Below are positions 1 through 8,617 of a stretch of DNA of 64,000 nt, piece after piece. A program made the position numbers and the translations under genes. The notes beneath the pieces were generated by a model, which saw only the letters and a program-made list of their open reading frames with translations, did no database searches and was not told the origin of the DNA. Source of the DNA: Bacteroidales bacterium (GTDB taxonomy: Bacteria > Bacteroidota > Bacteroidia > Bacteroidales > UBA932); contig JAFPWG010000011.1 in assembly GCA_017395045.1 (NCBI GenBank), positions 186,001 to 250,000 on the forward strand, written 5' to 3'. Position 1 is the stretch's first letter. Each line of letters opens with the position of its first letter.

Positions 1-1089
1 GATTCCTTCGTGTACATGGTCTCTCCCCAGCCGCTTCCGAACATAAACTACTCCTGGGGTACCATCCATACTTTCAACGTGGGTGTGGACTTCGAGGCCT
101 GGAACGGCCTGCTGGGTGTTACAGTGGACTACTTCAACCGTCAGCTGACCGGTATCCTTGCCCAGGATTCCAACACACTTCCGACCGTCGTGGGCGCCTC
201 CGCCCCGGTGATGAACCTCGAGTCCAAGCGGAATTTCGGCCTGGAGGTGGAACTCTCCCACCGCAATAAGGTCGGGGAGGTTCGGTACGGTCTCACGGGC
301 ATGATGACCATCACCCGCGAGAAGTACGGCACCTCCGTCACCAAGGGCAACTACGGCAGCCAGTATGACCGCTGGCGCAACGACAACCTGAACAACCGAT
401 ACCAGGGCATCCAGTTCGGCTACGAAGGCGCCGGCCGCTTCAACTCCTGGGAGGACATCTGGGATTATGGCCAGACGGTCTTTACCGAACGGGACGTGCT
501 TCCTGGCGACTACAAGTACCTGGACTGGAACGGGGACGGCGAGATCAACGGCCTGGACGAGCACCCGTATGCCTACGACCAGACCCCTTGGATGAACTAC
601 TCCCTGAGTTTCGACATGGAGTGGCGCAACTTTGACTTCAGCATGCTCTTCCAAGGTTCCGCACTGGGGTCGGTGCAGTACACCGAGTCCCTCCGTGCCA
701 TCTGGGGCGTCAATGCCGGTGCGGGCGGTGTCCTCACCCAGTATCTGGACCGCTGGCATCCGACTGTCGACGGTTGGACCGACCCGTACGACCAGAGTCT
801 CGCCTGGAGCGGTGGCTACTACGCCCTGACCGGACATTCCCCGAGGGACAACTCCTCCTTCAACCGGATCAGCACCGACTATCTCCGCCTGAAGACCGTC
901 GAACTGGGTTACACCCTTCCGAAGATCAACTCCGCAAGGAACTTCTCCCTCAGGATTTTTGCCAATGCTTACAATCCTCTGACGTTCAGCCACATGAAGT
1001 ATAGCGATCCGGAGCATCCCTCCAGCAGCTACGACCGTCTGTATCCGCTGAACAAGACCTATACGCTCGGTGTCAACCTTTCCTTCTAA
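1..1089 (+). CDS. SusC-type TonB-dependent outer-membrane receptor, C-terminal part
   Basis: This is the last 362 codons of a SusC/RagA-family beta-barrel, open at the left edge of the window, so the signal peptide, carboxypeptidase-like domain and plug are not visible. The visible part is the late barrel: repeated aromatic strands, a calcium-type loop DWNGDGEINGLDEHP near the middle, and the typical C-terminal strand ending in NLSF with a terminal Phe. The family imports oligosaccharides across the outer membrane with its SusD partner, powered by TonB. It is followed 15 bases later by susD and then a DUF3823 gene, the usual order. Linked GH92 and GH125 genes suggest alpha-mannosides as substrate; that is inferred from context, not from this fragment. 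Confidence 0.93.
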   Translation, partial: DSFVYMVSPQPLPNINYSWGTIHTFNVGVDFEAWNGLLGVTVDYFNRQLTGILAQDSNTLPTVVGASAPVMNLESKRNFGLEVELSHRNKVGEVRYGLTGMMTITREKYGTSVTKGNYGSQYDRWRNDNLNNRYQGIQFGYEGAGRFNSWEDIWDYGQTVFTERDVLPGDYKYLDWNGDGEINGLDEHPYAYDQTPWMNYSLSFDMEWRNFDFSMLFQGSALGSVQYTESLRAIWGVNAGAGGVLTQYLDRWHPTVDGWTDPYDQSLAWSGGYYALTGHSPRDNSSFNRISTDYLRLKTVELGYTLPKINSARNFSLRIFANAYNPLTFSHMKYSDPEHPSSSYDRLYPLNKTYTLGVNLSF

Positions 1090-1104
1090 TTCATTGAAAG
1101 CATT

Positions 1105-3126
1105 ATGAGAAAGTCATTCAAATATATGATTCTGGCTGCGCTCCTTGCAGCCGTGTCCTGCGAGCAGATGAACCTTCCCACCAAGGACAAGGTTTCCGAT
1201 GACGACATCTTCTCGTCTGCGTCGAGCCTGCAGGTCTATATGGCCAGAATGTACAGCTATCTCCCGATCGAGGATTTCAAGTATCTGGCCGAATGGGGTG
1301 TGGAATACAACTCCTGGCTGGGATCCTTCGGCATGGAAGGGACCGGAGAGGCCGTGAACCGTGACTGCTCCAGATCCTTCACCGGGGAGCGGACCACGTT
1401 CTGGTCTCCTGCCTTCTCCATAATCCACGATGCGAACCACATCATTGAAACAGCACCCTTGTACGAGGAGGCCCTGGGGGCGGAAGTGACCAACGAAGCC
1501 ATTGGACAGGGTTATTTCGTGCGTGCCTTCACTTTCTATGCGATGGCCCGCCGGTTCGGAGGCATTCCTCTCGTGACGAAGACCATCGATTACGATCGCG
1601 AGAACCCCGAGACGATGGAAGTCCCGCGCGCCAGCGAGGAAGAGACCTGGGACCAGATTGCCCGTGACTTCGACGAGGCGGCGAAACATCTTCCCGTGAC
1701 GCCCAGCGCCAAGGGGTATGCCAACAAGTATACTGCCCTTGCCGTGAAGGCCGAAGCGATGAACTATGCCGGCTGCGTAGCTAAGTACAACGAGACTGTC
1801 CAGGGCCGCCTGAGCGGGACCGGCGAGAAGACCGGCGTCCGTGTCATGGGCTTCGACGCCTCTTCGGCCGCCGCGGCTTCCAAGCGCTATTTCGAGGAGG
1901 CTTTCAAGGCCGCGAACGAGGTGATCCAGAGCGGGAAGTACTCCCTGTATCGTGCCAACAAGGACAAATATCAGAACATGGTGGATATGTGGCGGGACGA
2001 TACGAGTTCCGAGAATATCTGGGTGCGCTACTACTCCTATCCCACGCTTACGCATGGATTGGATTCTTATTCCTCGCCCTGCCTGTGGCACCTCCCGCTT
2101 TCCGGCGGCACCAGCCCGACCCTGGACTTCGTGGAACTCTTCGACGGTCTGCCCAGGTATGCCGACGGTACCCTCCGCGTGACTGACGGGAAGGATCACA
2201 CCGACGGCAATTACATCCTCTACGATTCTCCGTATGACATCTTCGCAAGCGCCGAGCCACGCCTGCGGGCCTACGTTATCCTCCCAATGGACAAGTTCCG
2301 CGGCGAAACGATCGAAACCCGCATGGGGATCTACAAAGGCGACGAGACCCGCATCAAGCCGCTGGGCCACTATGCATACGGTGATGCCGGTGTCAAGTAT
2401 GCCGCCTATGGCAATGACAAGATTAAGTGCGGGACCCGTCGTACCGACAACGAGTTCGACAATGACGCCCAGATGACCCGGAGCGGCAGTTGCGGACCTT
2501 TCACCGACGACAACGAAGCCACCACCACCGGTTTCCACCTGCGCAAGTACCTTAATCCTGACATGGGTGCTGACGATATCGGTGAAGGAAAGTCCGACCA
2601 GCCCTTCATCCTGATGCGCTATGCCGATGTCCTGCTGGCCGCCGCCGAAGCGGGCGTGGAGCTCGCCCTTGTGGGAGAGACCAGCGTGGACGGTGCGAAC
2701 GTCCTCTCCGTGGCGACCGAAGCCATCGCCGACATCCGTGACCGTGCCGGTGCCGACCCGCTTGTGGGGTCTCTCTCCGCTTCCGTCGAAAGCCGCAACA
2801 TCGTGCGTCGCGAGCGCCGCAAGGAGCTCGCCTTCGAGCACAAGTCCAAGTGGGATATCCGCCGCTGGAGGGTCATCGACGAACAGAACCGTGATGGTTT
2901 CTGGGGGGAGGTCCGCGACCACAGCACCTTCTCCGACGGAACCCGATTCCACTTCCGCGGCTTGTATCCGTTCTACTCCACCTCTACGGGCAAGTACTTC
3001 CTTGATGCACGCTACGAGTGCAACCTGAACAAGAATTATGACTATAACACGGTCGACTACTACTTTGCCATTCCTTCCGACCAGGTGTCCAAGAGCAGCG
3101 TCATCGACCAGCAGCCTAACAGATAA
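1105..3126 (+). CDS. SusD/RagB-family glycan-binding lipoprotein
   Basis: 673 residues. A lipoprotein signal (MRKSFKYMILAALLAAVSC, Cys19) puts it on the cell surface as the lid of the SusC transporter. The C-terminal half carries the RagB/SusD signature: a run like FILMRYADVLLAAAEA, then a region rich in RERRKELAFE and WDIRRWRVID, and an end with YYFAIPSDQV. At 673 residues it is longer than the usual 500-600, with extra loops in the middle. It lies between susC (15-base gap) and the DUF3823 lipoprotein (6-base gap), so it is co-transcribed. The ligand cannot be read from sequence; the mannosidases downstream suggest a mannose-rich glycan. Confidence 0.95.
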   Translation: MRKSFKYMILAALLAAVSCEQMNLPTKDKVSDDDIFSSASSLQVYMARMYSYLPIEDFKYLAEWGVEYNSWLGSFGMEGTGEAVNRDCSRSFTGERTTFWSPAFSIIHDANHIIETAPLYEEALGAEVTNEAIGQGYFVRAFTFYAMARRFGGIPLVTKTIDYDRENPETMEVPRASEEETWDQIARDFDEAAKHLPVTPSAKGYANKYTALAVKAEAMNYAGCVAKYNETVQGRLSGTGEKTGVRVMGFDASSAAAASKRYFEEAFKAANEVIQSGKYSLYRANKDKYQNMVDMWRDDTSSENIWVRYYSYPTLTHGLDSYSSPCLWHLPLSGGTSPTLDFVELFDGLPRYADGTLRVTDGKDHTDGNYILYDSPYDIFASAEPRLRAYVILPMDKFRGETIETRMGIYKGDETRIKPLGHYAYGDAGVKYAAYGNDKIKCGTRRTDNEFDNDAQMTRSGSCGPFTDDNEATTTGFHLRKYLNPDMGADDIGEGKSDQPFILMRYADVLLAAAEAGVELALVGETSVDGANVLSVATEAIADIRDRAGADPLVGSLSASVESRNIVRRERRKELAFEHKSKWDIRRWRVIDEQNRDGFWGEVRDHSTFSDGTRFHFRGLYPFYSTSTGKYFLDARYECNLNKNYDYNTVDYYFAIPSDQVSKSSVIDQQPNR

Positions 3127-3132
3127 CCAGAT

Positions 3133-3936
3133 ATGAAAAAGATAACAAACCTTCTTCTTGTCGCGGCGGCGGCCGTTTGCGCCGCTTCCTGCTCCCTGTT
3201 CGAGCTTGACAACTATGACGCACCTGCCGAGACGCTTTTCGGCAAGGTGACCGACGCTGCCGGCAATCCGGTCCTCACCGACCAGGGTTCCGAAGGCATC
3301 CGCGTCCGCCTCACCGAGACTTCCTGGGAAGGTAACGTGACGCCTCTCGATTTCTACTGCCGTCCCGACGGAACCTTCAACAACACGAAAGTGTTCGAAG
3401 GCGACTACAACATCCGCATTGACGGACCGTTCATTCCGCTGGTCCGCTCTACGCAGGACGGAATCCTGCTCTCCGACGAGTCCAAGAATGCGCATGTCAA
3501 GGGCCAGACCGAAGTGAACTTCATCGTCGAGCCTTTCCTGCATGTGGAACTGGTAGGAATTCCCCAGGCCGCCGGCGGAAAGATTACGGCGAACGTGAAA
3601 GTCACCCGCGGCGTGTCCAAGGAGGATTTCCGCTCCAAGGTGGAGCCGATGGGAAACTACTCCGATGATTTCCTGAATGTCACCGACATCCAGCTTTTCG
3701 TCAGTTATTCCTCTTCCGTGGGCTATCGTGCGCGGGACGACCGCTGGTCTTCTTCGATCGAATATGCGGGCGCATCCTTCGAGGATCTGCTCGGTACCGA
3801 GGTGAGCATCTCTTCCAAGGGGGCCATTCCTTCCGGCCGCAAGGTGTACGTCCGGGCCGCCGCGCGCATCAATTACGCCACGGAGGGGAACCGCCGCTGG
3901 AACTATTCCGAGCCTATCGAAGTTTATCTCCCTTAA
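3133..3936 (+). CDS. DUF3823-family surface lipoprotein of the SusCD locus
   Basis: 267 residues with a lipoprotein signal ending at CAASC (Cys19). After it comes the family start, a LDNYDAPAETLFGKVTDAAG-like segment in which a first carboxypeptidase-like beta-sandwich begins, followed by a second beta-sandwich rich in short strands. DUF3823 proteins normally follow SusC/SusD genes and are thought to be accessory glycan-binding lipoproteins; no enzymatic residues are expected. It is the last gene of the first transcription unit, and a strong hairpin terminator follows at 3972. Confidence 0.85.
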   Translation: MKKITNLLLVAAAAVCAASCSLFELDNYDAPAETLFGKVTDAAGNPVLTDQGSEGIRVRLTETSWEGNVTPLDFYCRPDGTFNNTKVFEGDYNIRIDGPFIPLVRSTQDGILLSDESKNAHVKGQTEVNFIVEPFLHVELVGIPQAAGGKITANVKVTRGVSKEDFRSKVEPMGNYSDDFLNVTDIQLFVSYSSSVGYRARDDRWSSSIEYAGASFEDLLGTEVSISSKGAIPSGRKVYVRAAARINYATEGNRRWNYSEPIEVYLP

Positions 3937-3971
3937 TATAGGTGGTTGGTTAATTGTTAAATTGGGGAGGA

Positions 3972-4008
3972 GGGAGGATGGAGTTGCCAGATTTCATCCT
4001 CCCTTTTT
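3972..4008 (+). terminator. Rho-independent terminator after the SusC/SusD/DUF3823 unit
   Basis: A perfect 9-bp stem, GGGAGGATG at 3972-3980 and CATCCTCCC at 3995-4003, is followed directly by five T residues. It separates the SusC-SusD-DUF3823 operon from the enzyme genes that begin at 4023, so the enzymes probably have their own promoter or depend on partial read-through. Confidence 0.85.
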
Positions 4009-4022
4009 ATTATCTTTACAAA

Positions 4023-6179
4023 ATGAACAAGTACACGATTGTATACCTGGCCGGTTTCGTTCTGGCAGTAGCCTGTGCTCCCCGTGGACCCCAGCATCCT
4101 GCGGACAAAACTACTTTCCAGACCTCCCGGGCCTGGAGCGAACATATCGACAACCGGGCCGATGCCGTCATGGTATACGGCGTAGGCGGCAATCCCTCTG
4201 ACCGGAACGGGCGCGGCCTGTCCCTCGAGGACCGGCTCGCTTCCTGGAAGGAAAGGGGGTACACCACTCAGTTCATGACCGGTATCGCCTGGGGGGAATA
4301 CCAGGACTATTTTACCGGTGAATGGGATGGAAAGTGGCACCTGGACGAAGGACAGGTCCAGATAAGCGGAGACACGATCTGGCACGGCCGGATGGTCCCT
4401 TATATCGTCCCCACGGAGAACTATCTCTCCTATTTCAAGGAGAGGCATATCAAGCGGGTCATCGATGCCGGCGTCGATGCCATCTTCCTGGAAGAACCGG
4501 AATTCTGGGCGCGCAGCGGTTACAGCGATGCTTTCAAGCGGGAATGGAAAGATTATTACGGTACGGAGTGGCGTCCCCAGGACGAATCTCCGGAAGCGAC
4601 ATACCTGTCATCCAAACTGAAGTATCACCTGTATTACCGGGCGTTGGATGAAGCCTTTACCTTTGCCAAGGACTATGGCCGGAGCCTGGGCCGCGACATC
4701 AAGTGCTACGTCCCCACCCACTCGCTGCTGAACTATGCCCAGTGGCAAATTGTTTCGCCCGAGGCCTCCCTGGCTTCGCTGCCCTGCGTGGACGGATATA
4801 TCGCCCAGGTCTGGACCGGGACCTCCCGCGAGCCGGATTATTACAACGGCGTGTACAAGGAGCGTGTATTCGAGACCGCTTACCTGGAATACGGCTGCAT
4901 GGCTTCCATGACGGCCCCGACCGGCCGTCGCGTATGGTTCCTCACGGACCCTATCGAGGACTGGCCCCGTGACTGGGCCGACTACAAGCGCAACTACCAG
5001 GCCACCTTTACGGCCCAGCTCCTATACCCTCAAATCTCCGACTTTGAGATTATGCCGTGGCCGGAACGGATCTACCGGGGGTTCTATCGCACCAGCGCCG
5101 ATTCCGAGGAACGCACGCGCATCCCCAAGGACTATTCGTCCATGATGCAGGTGATGATCAACGCCGCCCATGACGTGCCCGTCTCCCAGAGCAAGCTCAG
5201 CGGGTCCAAGGGCATCTCCGTTTTGATGGGGAACTCCCTTATGTTCCAGCGTTTCCCGGTCCATGAAGGCTATGACGACCCGCAGCTTTCCAATTTCTAC
5301 GGGCTAGCCATGCCGCTCCTCAAGCACGGTGTCCCCGTGGAGATATCCCACATCGAGAACCTTTCCTATCCCAAAACCCTGGAAGGCGTGAAGGTGCTCC
5401 TGATGACCTATTCCAACATGAAACCCCTCGACCCTGAGGCTCATTCCTATCTGGCCGGCTGGGTGAACAATGGCGGACATCTGATCTATTGCGCCACCGA
5501 CCAGGATCCTTTCCAGAAGGTGAACGAGTGGTGGAATACCGGAGACAACCACTATGCCGCCCCTTCGGACCATCTCTTCGCCCAGATGGGAATCGAAGCA
5601 GGAGCCATGGAGGGAACGTACCGCTATGGCAAGGGCAGCGTCCGCATCCTCCGGCATGATCCCAAAGAATTCGTCCTGAAGGAGAGAGGGGACACCCTGC
5701 TGTTGGAAGCCGTTACGGCCGCTTACGGCCCCATCGAGGAGAAGAACCACTTTGTCCTGGACCGCGACGCCTATAAGCTGGTGGCGGTGGTGGACGAAGG
5801 GGTGAGCGACGAGCCCTATCGGCTGGACGGATGCTTCATCGACCTGTACGATGCCGATCTTCCCGTTTACACGTCGCTTTCCGTGCGTCCCGGGACCCAG
5901 CGCTTCCTCTATGATGTGTCCAAGGCACCCAAGGCGCCGGCCATCCTGGCTGCGGCCAGCCGCGCTTACGATGTCAAGAGGACCGGACATGGTTTCACGT
6001 ATGTATGCAAGAGTCCGGTGGAGACCGTCAATGTTACGCGCATCCTTTTACCTTCAAAACCGGTGAAAGTGTTGGTGAACGACATTACATCCGATTTCGA
6101 ATGGGATCCCTCCAGCAAGACCTGCCTCCTTCGTCACGACAACCTCCCCGATGGTGTAACCGTAGAAATCCAATGGTAA
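4023..6179 (+). CDS. TIM-barrel, glycoside-hydrolase-like lipoprotein of unassigned family
   Basis: 718 residues from the ATG at 4023. An ATG at 3954 lies upstream of the terminator hairpin and gives no signal peptide, so I rejected it. The N-terminus is a lipoprotein signal (Cys17 in LAVACAP). Residues about 60-370 look like a (beta/alpha)8 barrel: VDAIFLEEPEFWARSG carries an acidic pair at the end of a strand, and YIAQVWTG and FEIMPWPERIYRG come later. Residues about 400-520 look like a Rossmann/GATase-like domain as in beta-galactosidase trimerisation regions (VLLMTYSNMKPLDPEA, GWVNNGGHLIYC). The tail is beta-rich. I do not recognise a numbered family. It precedes the glutaminase-like, GH92 and GH125 genes in one operon, so a role in the same alpha-mannoside or glycoconjugate pathway is likely. 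Confidence 0.7.
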   Translation: MNKYTIVYLAGFVLAVACAPRGPQHPADKTTFQTSRAWSEHIDNRADAVMVYGVGGNPSDRNGRGLSLEDRLASWKERGYTTQFMTGIAWGEYQDYFTGEWDGKWHLDEGQVQISGDTIWHGRMVPYIVPTENYLSYFKERHIKRVIDAGVDAIFLEEPEFWARSGYSDAFKREWKDYYGTEWRPQDESPEATYLSSKLKYHLYYRALDEAFTFAKDYGRSLGRDIKCYVPTHSLLNYAQWQIVSPEASLASLPCVDGYIAQVWTGTSREPDYYNGVYKERVFETAYLEYGCMASMTAPTGRRVWFLTDPIEDWPRDWADYKRNYQATFTAQLLYPQISDFEIMPWPERIYRGFYRTSADSEERTRIPKDYSSMMQVMINAAHDVPVSQSKLSGSKGISVLMGNSLMFQRFPVHEGYDDPQLSNFYGLAMPLLKHGVPVEISHIENLSYPKTLEGVKVLLMTYSNMKPLDPEAHSYLAGWVNNGGHLIYCATDQDPFQKVNEWWNTGDNHYAAPSDHLFAQMGIEAGAMEGTYRYGKGSVRILRHDPKEFVLKERGDTLLLEAVTAAYGPIEEKNHFVLDRDAYKLVAVVDEGVSDEPYRLDGCFIDLYDADLPVYTSLSVRPGTQRFLYDVSKAPKAPAILAAASRAYDVKRTGHGFTYVCKSPVETVNVTRILLPSKPVKVLVNDITSDFEWDPSSKTCLLRHDNLPDGVTVEIQW

Positions 6180-8617
6180 TGAAACAATTCAGACTGATCC
6201 TTATCCTTGCGTTCACCCTGACTGCATGCCAGACGCAGACGGTGCAGCGCAACGCCCTGCGCGCTCCGGCCTATCCGCTTGTATCCATCGACCCGTACAC
6301 CAGTGCCTGGAGCATGTACGACCACCTGTACGACGGGCCGGTGAAGCATTGGACCGGGGCGGAATTCCCGCTCATCGGTGCCTTGAAGGTGGACGGCGAA
6401 GTGTACCGTTTCCTCGGCATGGAGGAAGTGGAGCTGAGTCCGTTGGCCCCTCTGGCGGCGGAAACGCCCTGGCGGGGTGCTTACACCTTCTCCGAGCCCA
6501 AGGGCGACTGGTTCGCCGAATCCTACCGGCCGTCCGGCTGGAACGAGGGCCCTGCCGCCTTTGGAACCCCGGGCTACCTGACTTCCCTTACGCCCTGGCA
6601 GACTGAAAAGGTATGGGTGCGCCGGGAAGTGGAGGTGTCCGAGGATCTCAGCGGCAAGCGGGTGTATCTCGCCTACAGCAACGATGACGACGCCGTTTTC
6701 TACATCAACGGCGTGGAGGTGCTCAATACGGGGCACGAGTGCCATACGAATGCCTTTACTCCTGTTCCCGACGGGGTGCTCCGGGAGGGAAAGAACCTGA
6801 TTGCCGCCACCTGCACGGACACCGGCGGACTGGCTTATCTGGACATGGGGCTGATGCTTCAGAACGAGCTCCATACGGCCCTTGAGCAGGCCGCGGAGCA
6901 GCTCTATGCCGACGTCCAGGCTACCCGGACGCATTATGGCTTCCGCTGCGGCCCCGTGGAGCTGGAACTCAGTTTCACCGCCCCGCTCTTCCTGGACGAC
7001 CTGGATCTCATCTCCCGCCCGGTGAACTATATCAGCTACAAGGTAGTATCCCGGGATGGCGGGAAGCACGACGTCCAGCTGTACCTGGAAGCCTCCCCCC
7101 GCTGGGCGACCGACCAGGCGGGACAGCCTTCCCGCAGCGAAGCCTACACCGACGGGCAGGGCGTCTGGCTGAAGTGCGGCAGCCAGGCACAGCAGGTCCT
7201 GGCCAAGCGCGGGGACGATCTCCGGATTGACTGGGGCTACTTCTATCTCCACGCAAAGGACGGTCAGGTGGGAACCGGAACCGGCCTGGCGCTTCGTGAG
7301 GCGTTCCTCGGCGGTATCCCCTTCTCCGCCACTTCCGGAGAGAACCTTGCCGGCCGGATGGCCCTCGTGAGAAAGGTGGATGTCGGACAGGAGGATCATG
7401 TCCTCATCGGCTACGACGACCTGTATTCCATCCAGTATTTCGGGGAGAACCTCCGGCCCTATTGGAACCGCAGCGGGGACAAGACCATCCAGGACATGTT
7501 CGCGGCGGCGGAAGCGGATTATGCGGAACTCCTCCGGCGCTGCGACGACTTCGACCGCCGCCTGATGGCCGACTGCGAAAAAGCCGGCGGCCGGAAATAT
7601 GCCGAGCTGTGCGCCCTCGCGTACCGCCAGTCCATCCACGCCCACAAGCTGGTGCAGGCCCCGGACGGAGCGATTCTCTGGCTTTCCAAGGAGAACAATT
7701 CCAACGGGTCCATCGGCACGGTGGACATCACCTATCCGTCGGCTCCGCTGTTCCTTTACTATAATCCCAAGTTTGCGGAATACTTGATGAACCACATCTA
7801 CTATTACGCGGAAAGCGGACGCTGGACGAAGCCTTTCCCCGCGCACGATGTGGGCACCTATCCCATGGCCAACGGGCAGACGTACGGCGGCGACATGCCG
7901 GTGGAGGAGGGTGGCAACATGATCATTCTCACCGCCGCGGTCTGCAAGTTCGAGGGGAATGCCGACTATGCGGAGAGACATTGGGAAACCCTCACGGTCT
8001 GGGCCGATTACCTTCGCCAGTTTGGACTCGATCCGGAAAACCAGCTTTGTACGGATGACTTTGCCGGCCATTTTGCGCATAATACCAACCTTTCCATCAA
8101 GGCCATCCTGGGCGTTGCCTCCTATGGATACATGGCCGGGCTGCTGGGCAGGCAGGCCATTGCCGATGAATATACGGCAGCCGCCCGCGAGATGGCCTCC
8201 CGATGGGTAGAGATGGCCGACGACGGCGACCACTACCGGCTTACTTTCGACAAGGAAGGAACCTGGAGCCAGAAATACAATCTGGTCTGGGACAAGCTGT
8301 TGGGACTGGACATCTTCCCGGACAGTGTCGCTCGGAAGGAGATCGCCTACTATCCGTCCCGCTTCAACGAATACGGGCTTCCACTGGACAACCGGGAGAC
8401 CTATACCAAGTTGGACTGGATTATGTGGACCGCCACCATGGCTTCCGACAAGGCCACCTTCGAATCCTTCATCGAACCGGTCTGGCGTTTTGAGAATGAA
8501 ACCATGGACCGTGTTCCCATGTCCGACTGGGTGTTCACCGACAAGCCCAATTACCGGGGATTCAAGGCCCGGAGTGTGGTGGGAGGCTATTTCATCAAAC
8601 TCTTGGAAACGAAATGA
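6179..8617 (+). CDS. DUF4965/glutaminase-A-like lipoprotein
   Basis: 812 residues from the ATG that overlaps the previous stop (TAATG); an in-frame ATG two codons earlier is possible. A lipoprotein signal ends at LTAC. Domains in order: a short DUF4964-like start (PLVSIDPYTSAWSM), a jelly-roll insert at about 140-220 (KRVYLAYSNDDDAVFYING), DUF5127, then a six-hairpin alpha/alpha barrel of the DUF4965/DUF1793 type (AYRQSIHAHKLV, GTVDITYPSAPLFL, NLSIKAILGVASY, WSQKYNLVWDKLLGL). Fungal relatives are called glutaminase A, but the Bacteroidetes ones sit in glycan loci and their substrate is unsettled. The neighbours here are mannosidases, so glycoside or glycopeptide cleavage is as plausible as glutamine hydrolysis. 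Confidence 0.85.
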   Translation: MKQFRLILILAFTLTACQTQTVQRNALRAPAYPLVSIDPYTSAWSMYDHLYDGPVKHWTGAEFPLIGALKVDGEVYRFLGMEEVELSPLAPLAAETPWRGAYTFSEPKGDWFAESYRPSGWNEGPAAFGTPGYLTSLTPWQTEKVWVRREVEVSEDLSGKRVYLAYSNDDDAVFYINGVEVLNTGHECHTNAFTPVPDGVLREGKNLIAATCTDTGGLAYLDMGLMLQNELHTALEQAAEQLYADVQATRTHYGFRCGPVELELSFTAPLFLDDLDLISRPVNYISYKVVSRDGGKHDVQLYLEASPRWATDQAGQPSRSEAYTDGQGVWLKCGSQAQQVLAKRGDDLRIDWGYFYLHAKDGQVGTGTGLALREAFLGGIPFSATSGENLAGRMALVRKVDVGQEDHVLIGYDDLYSIQYFGENLRPYWNRSGDKTIQDMFAAAEADYAELLRRCDDFDRRLMADCEKAGGRKYAELCALAYRQSIHAHKLVQAPDGAILWLSKENNSNGSIGTVDITYPSAPLFLYYNPKFAEYLMNHIYYYAESGRWTKPFPAHDVGTYPMANGQTYGGDMPVEEGGNMIILTAAVCKFEGNADYAERHWETLTVWADYLRQFGLDPENQLCTDDFAGHFAHNTNLSIKAILGVASYGYMAGLLGRQAIADEYTAAAREMASRWVEMADDGDHYRLTFDKEGTWSQKYNLVWDKLLGLDIFPDSVARKEIAYYPSRFNEYGLPLDNRETYTKLDWIMWTATMASDKATFESFIEPVWRFENETMDRVPMSDWVFTDKPNYRGFKARSVVGGYFIKLLETK

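Noticed and set aside
1114-3543. Long open frame (809 codons) on the minus strand opposite susD and DUF3823.
   Set aside because: It mirrors two well-supported genes, has no recognisable domain or start signals, and is explained by the high GC of the coding strand.
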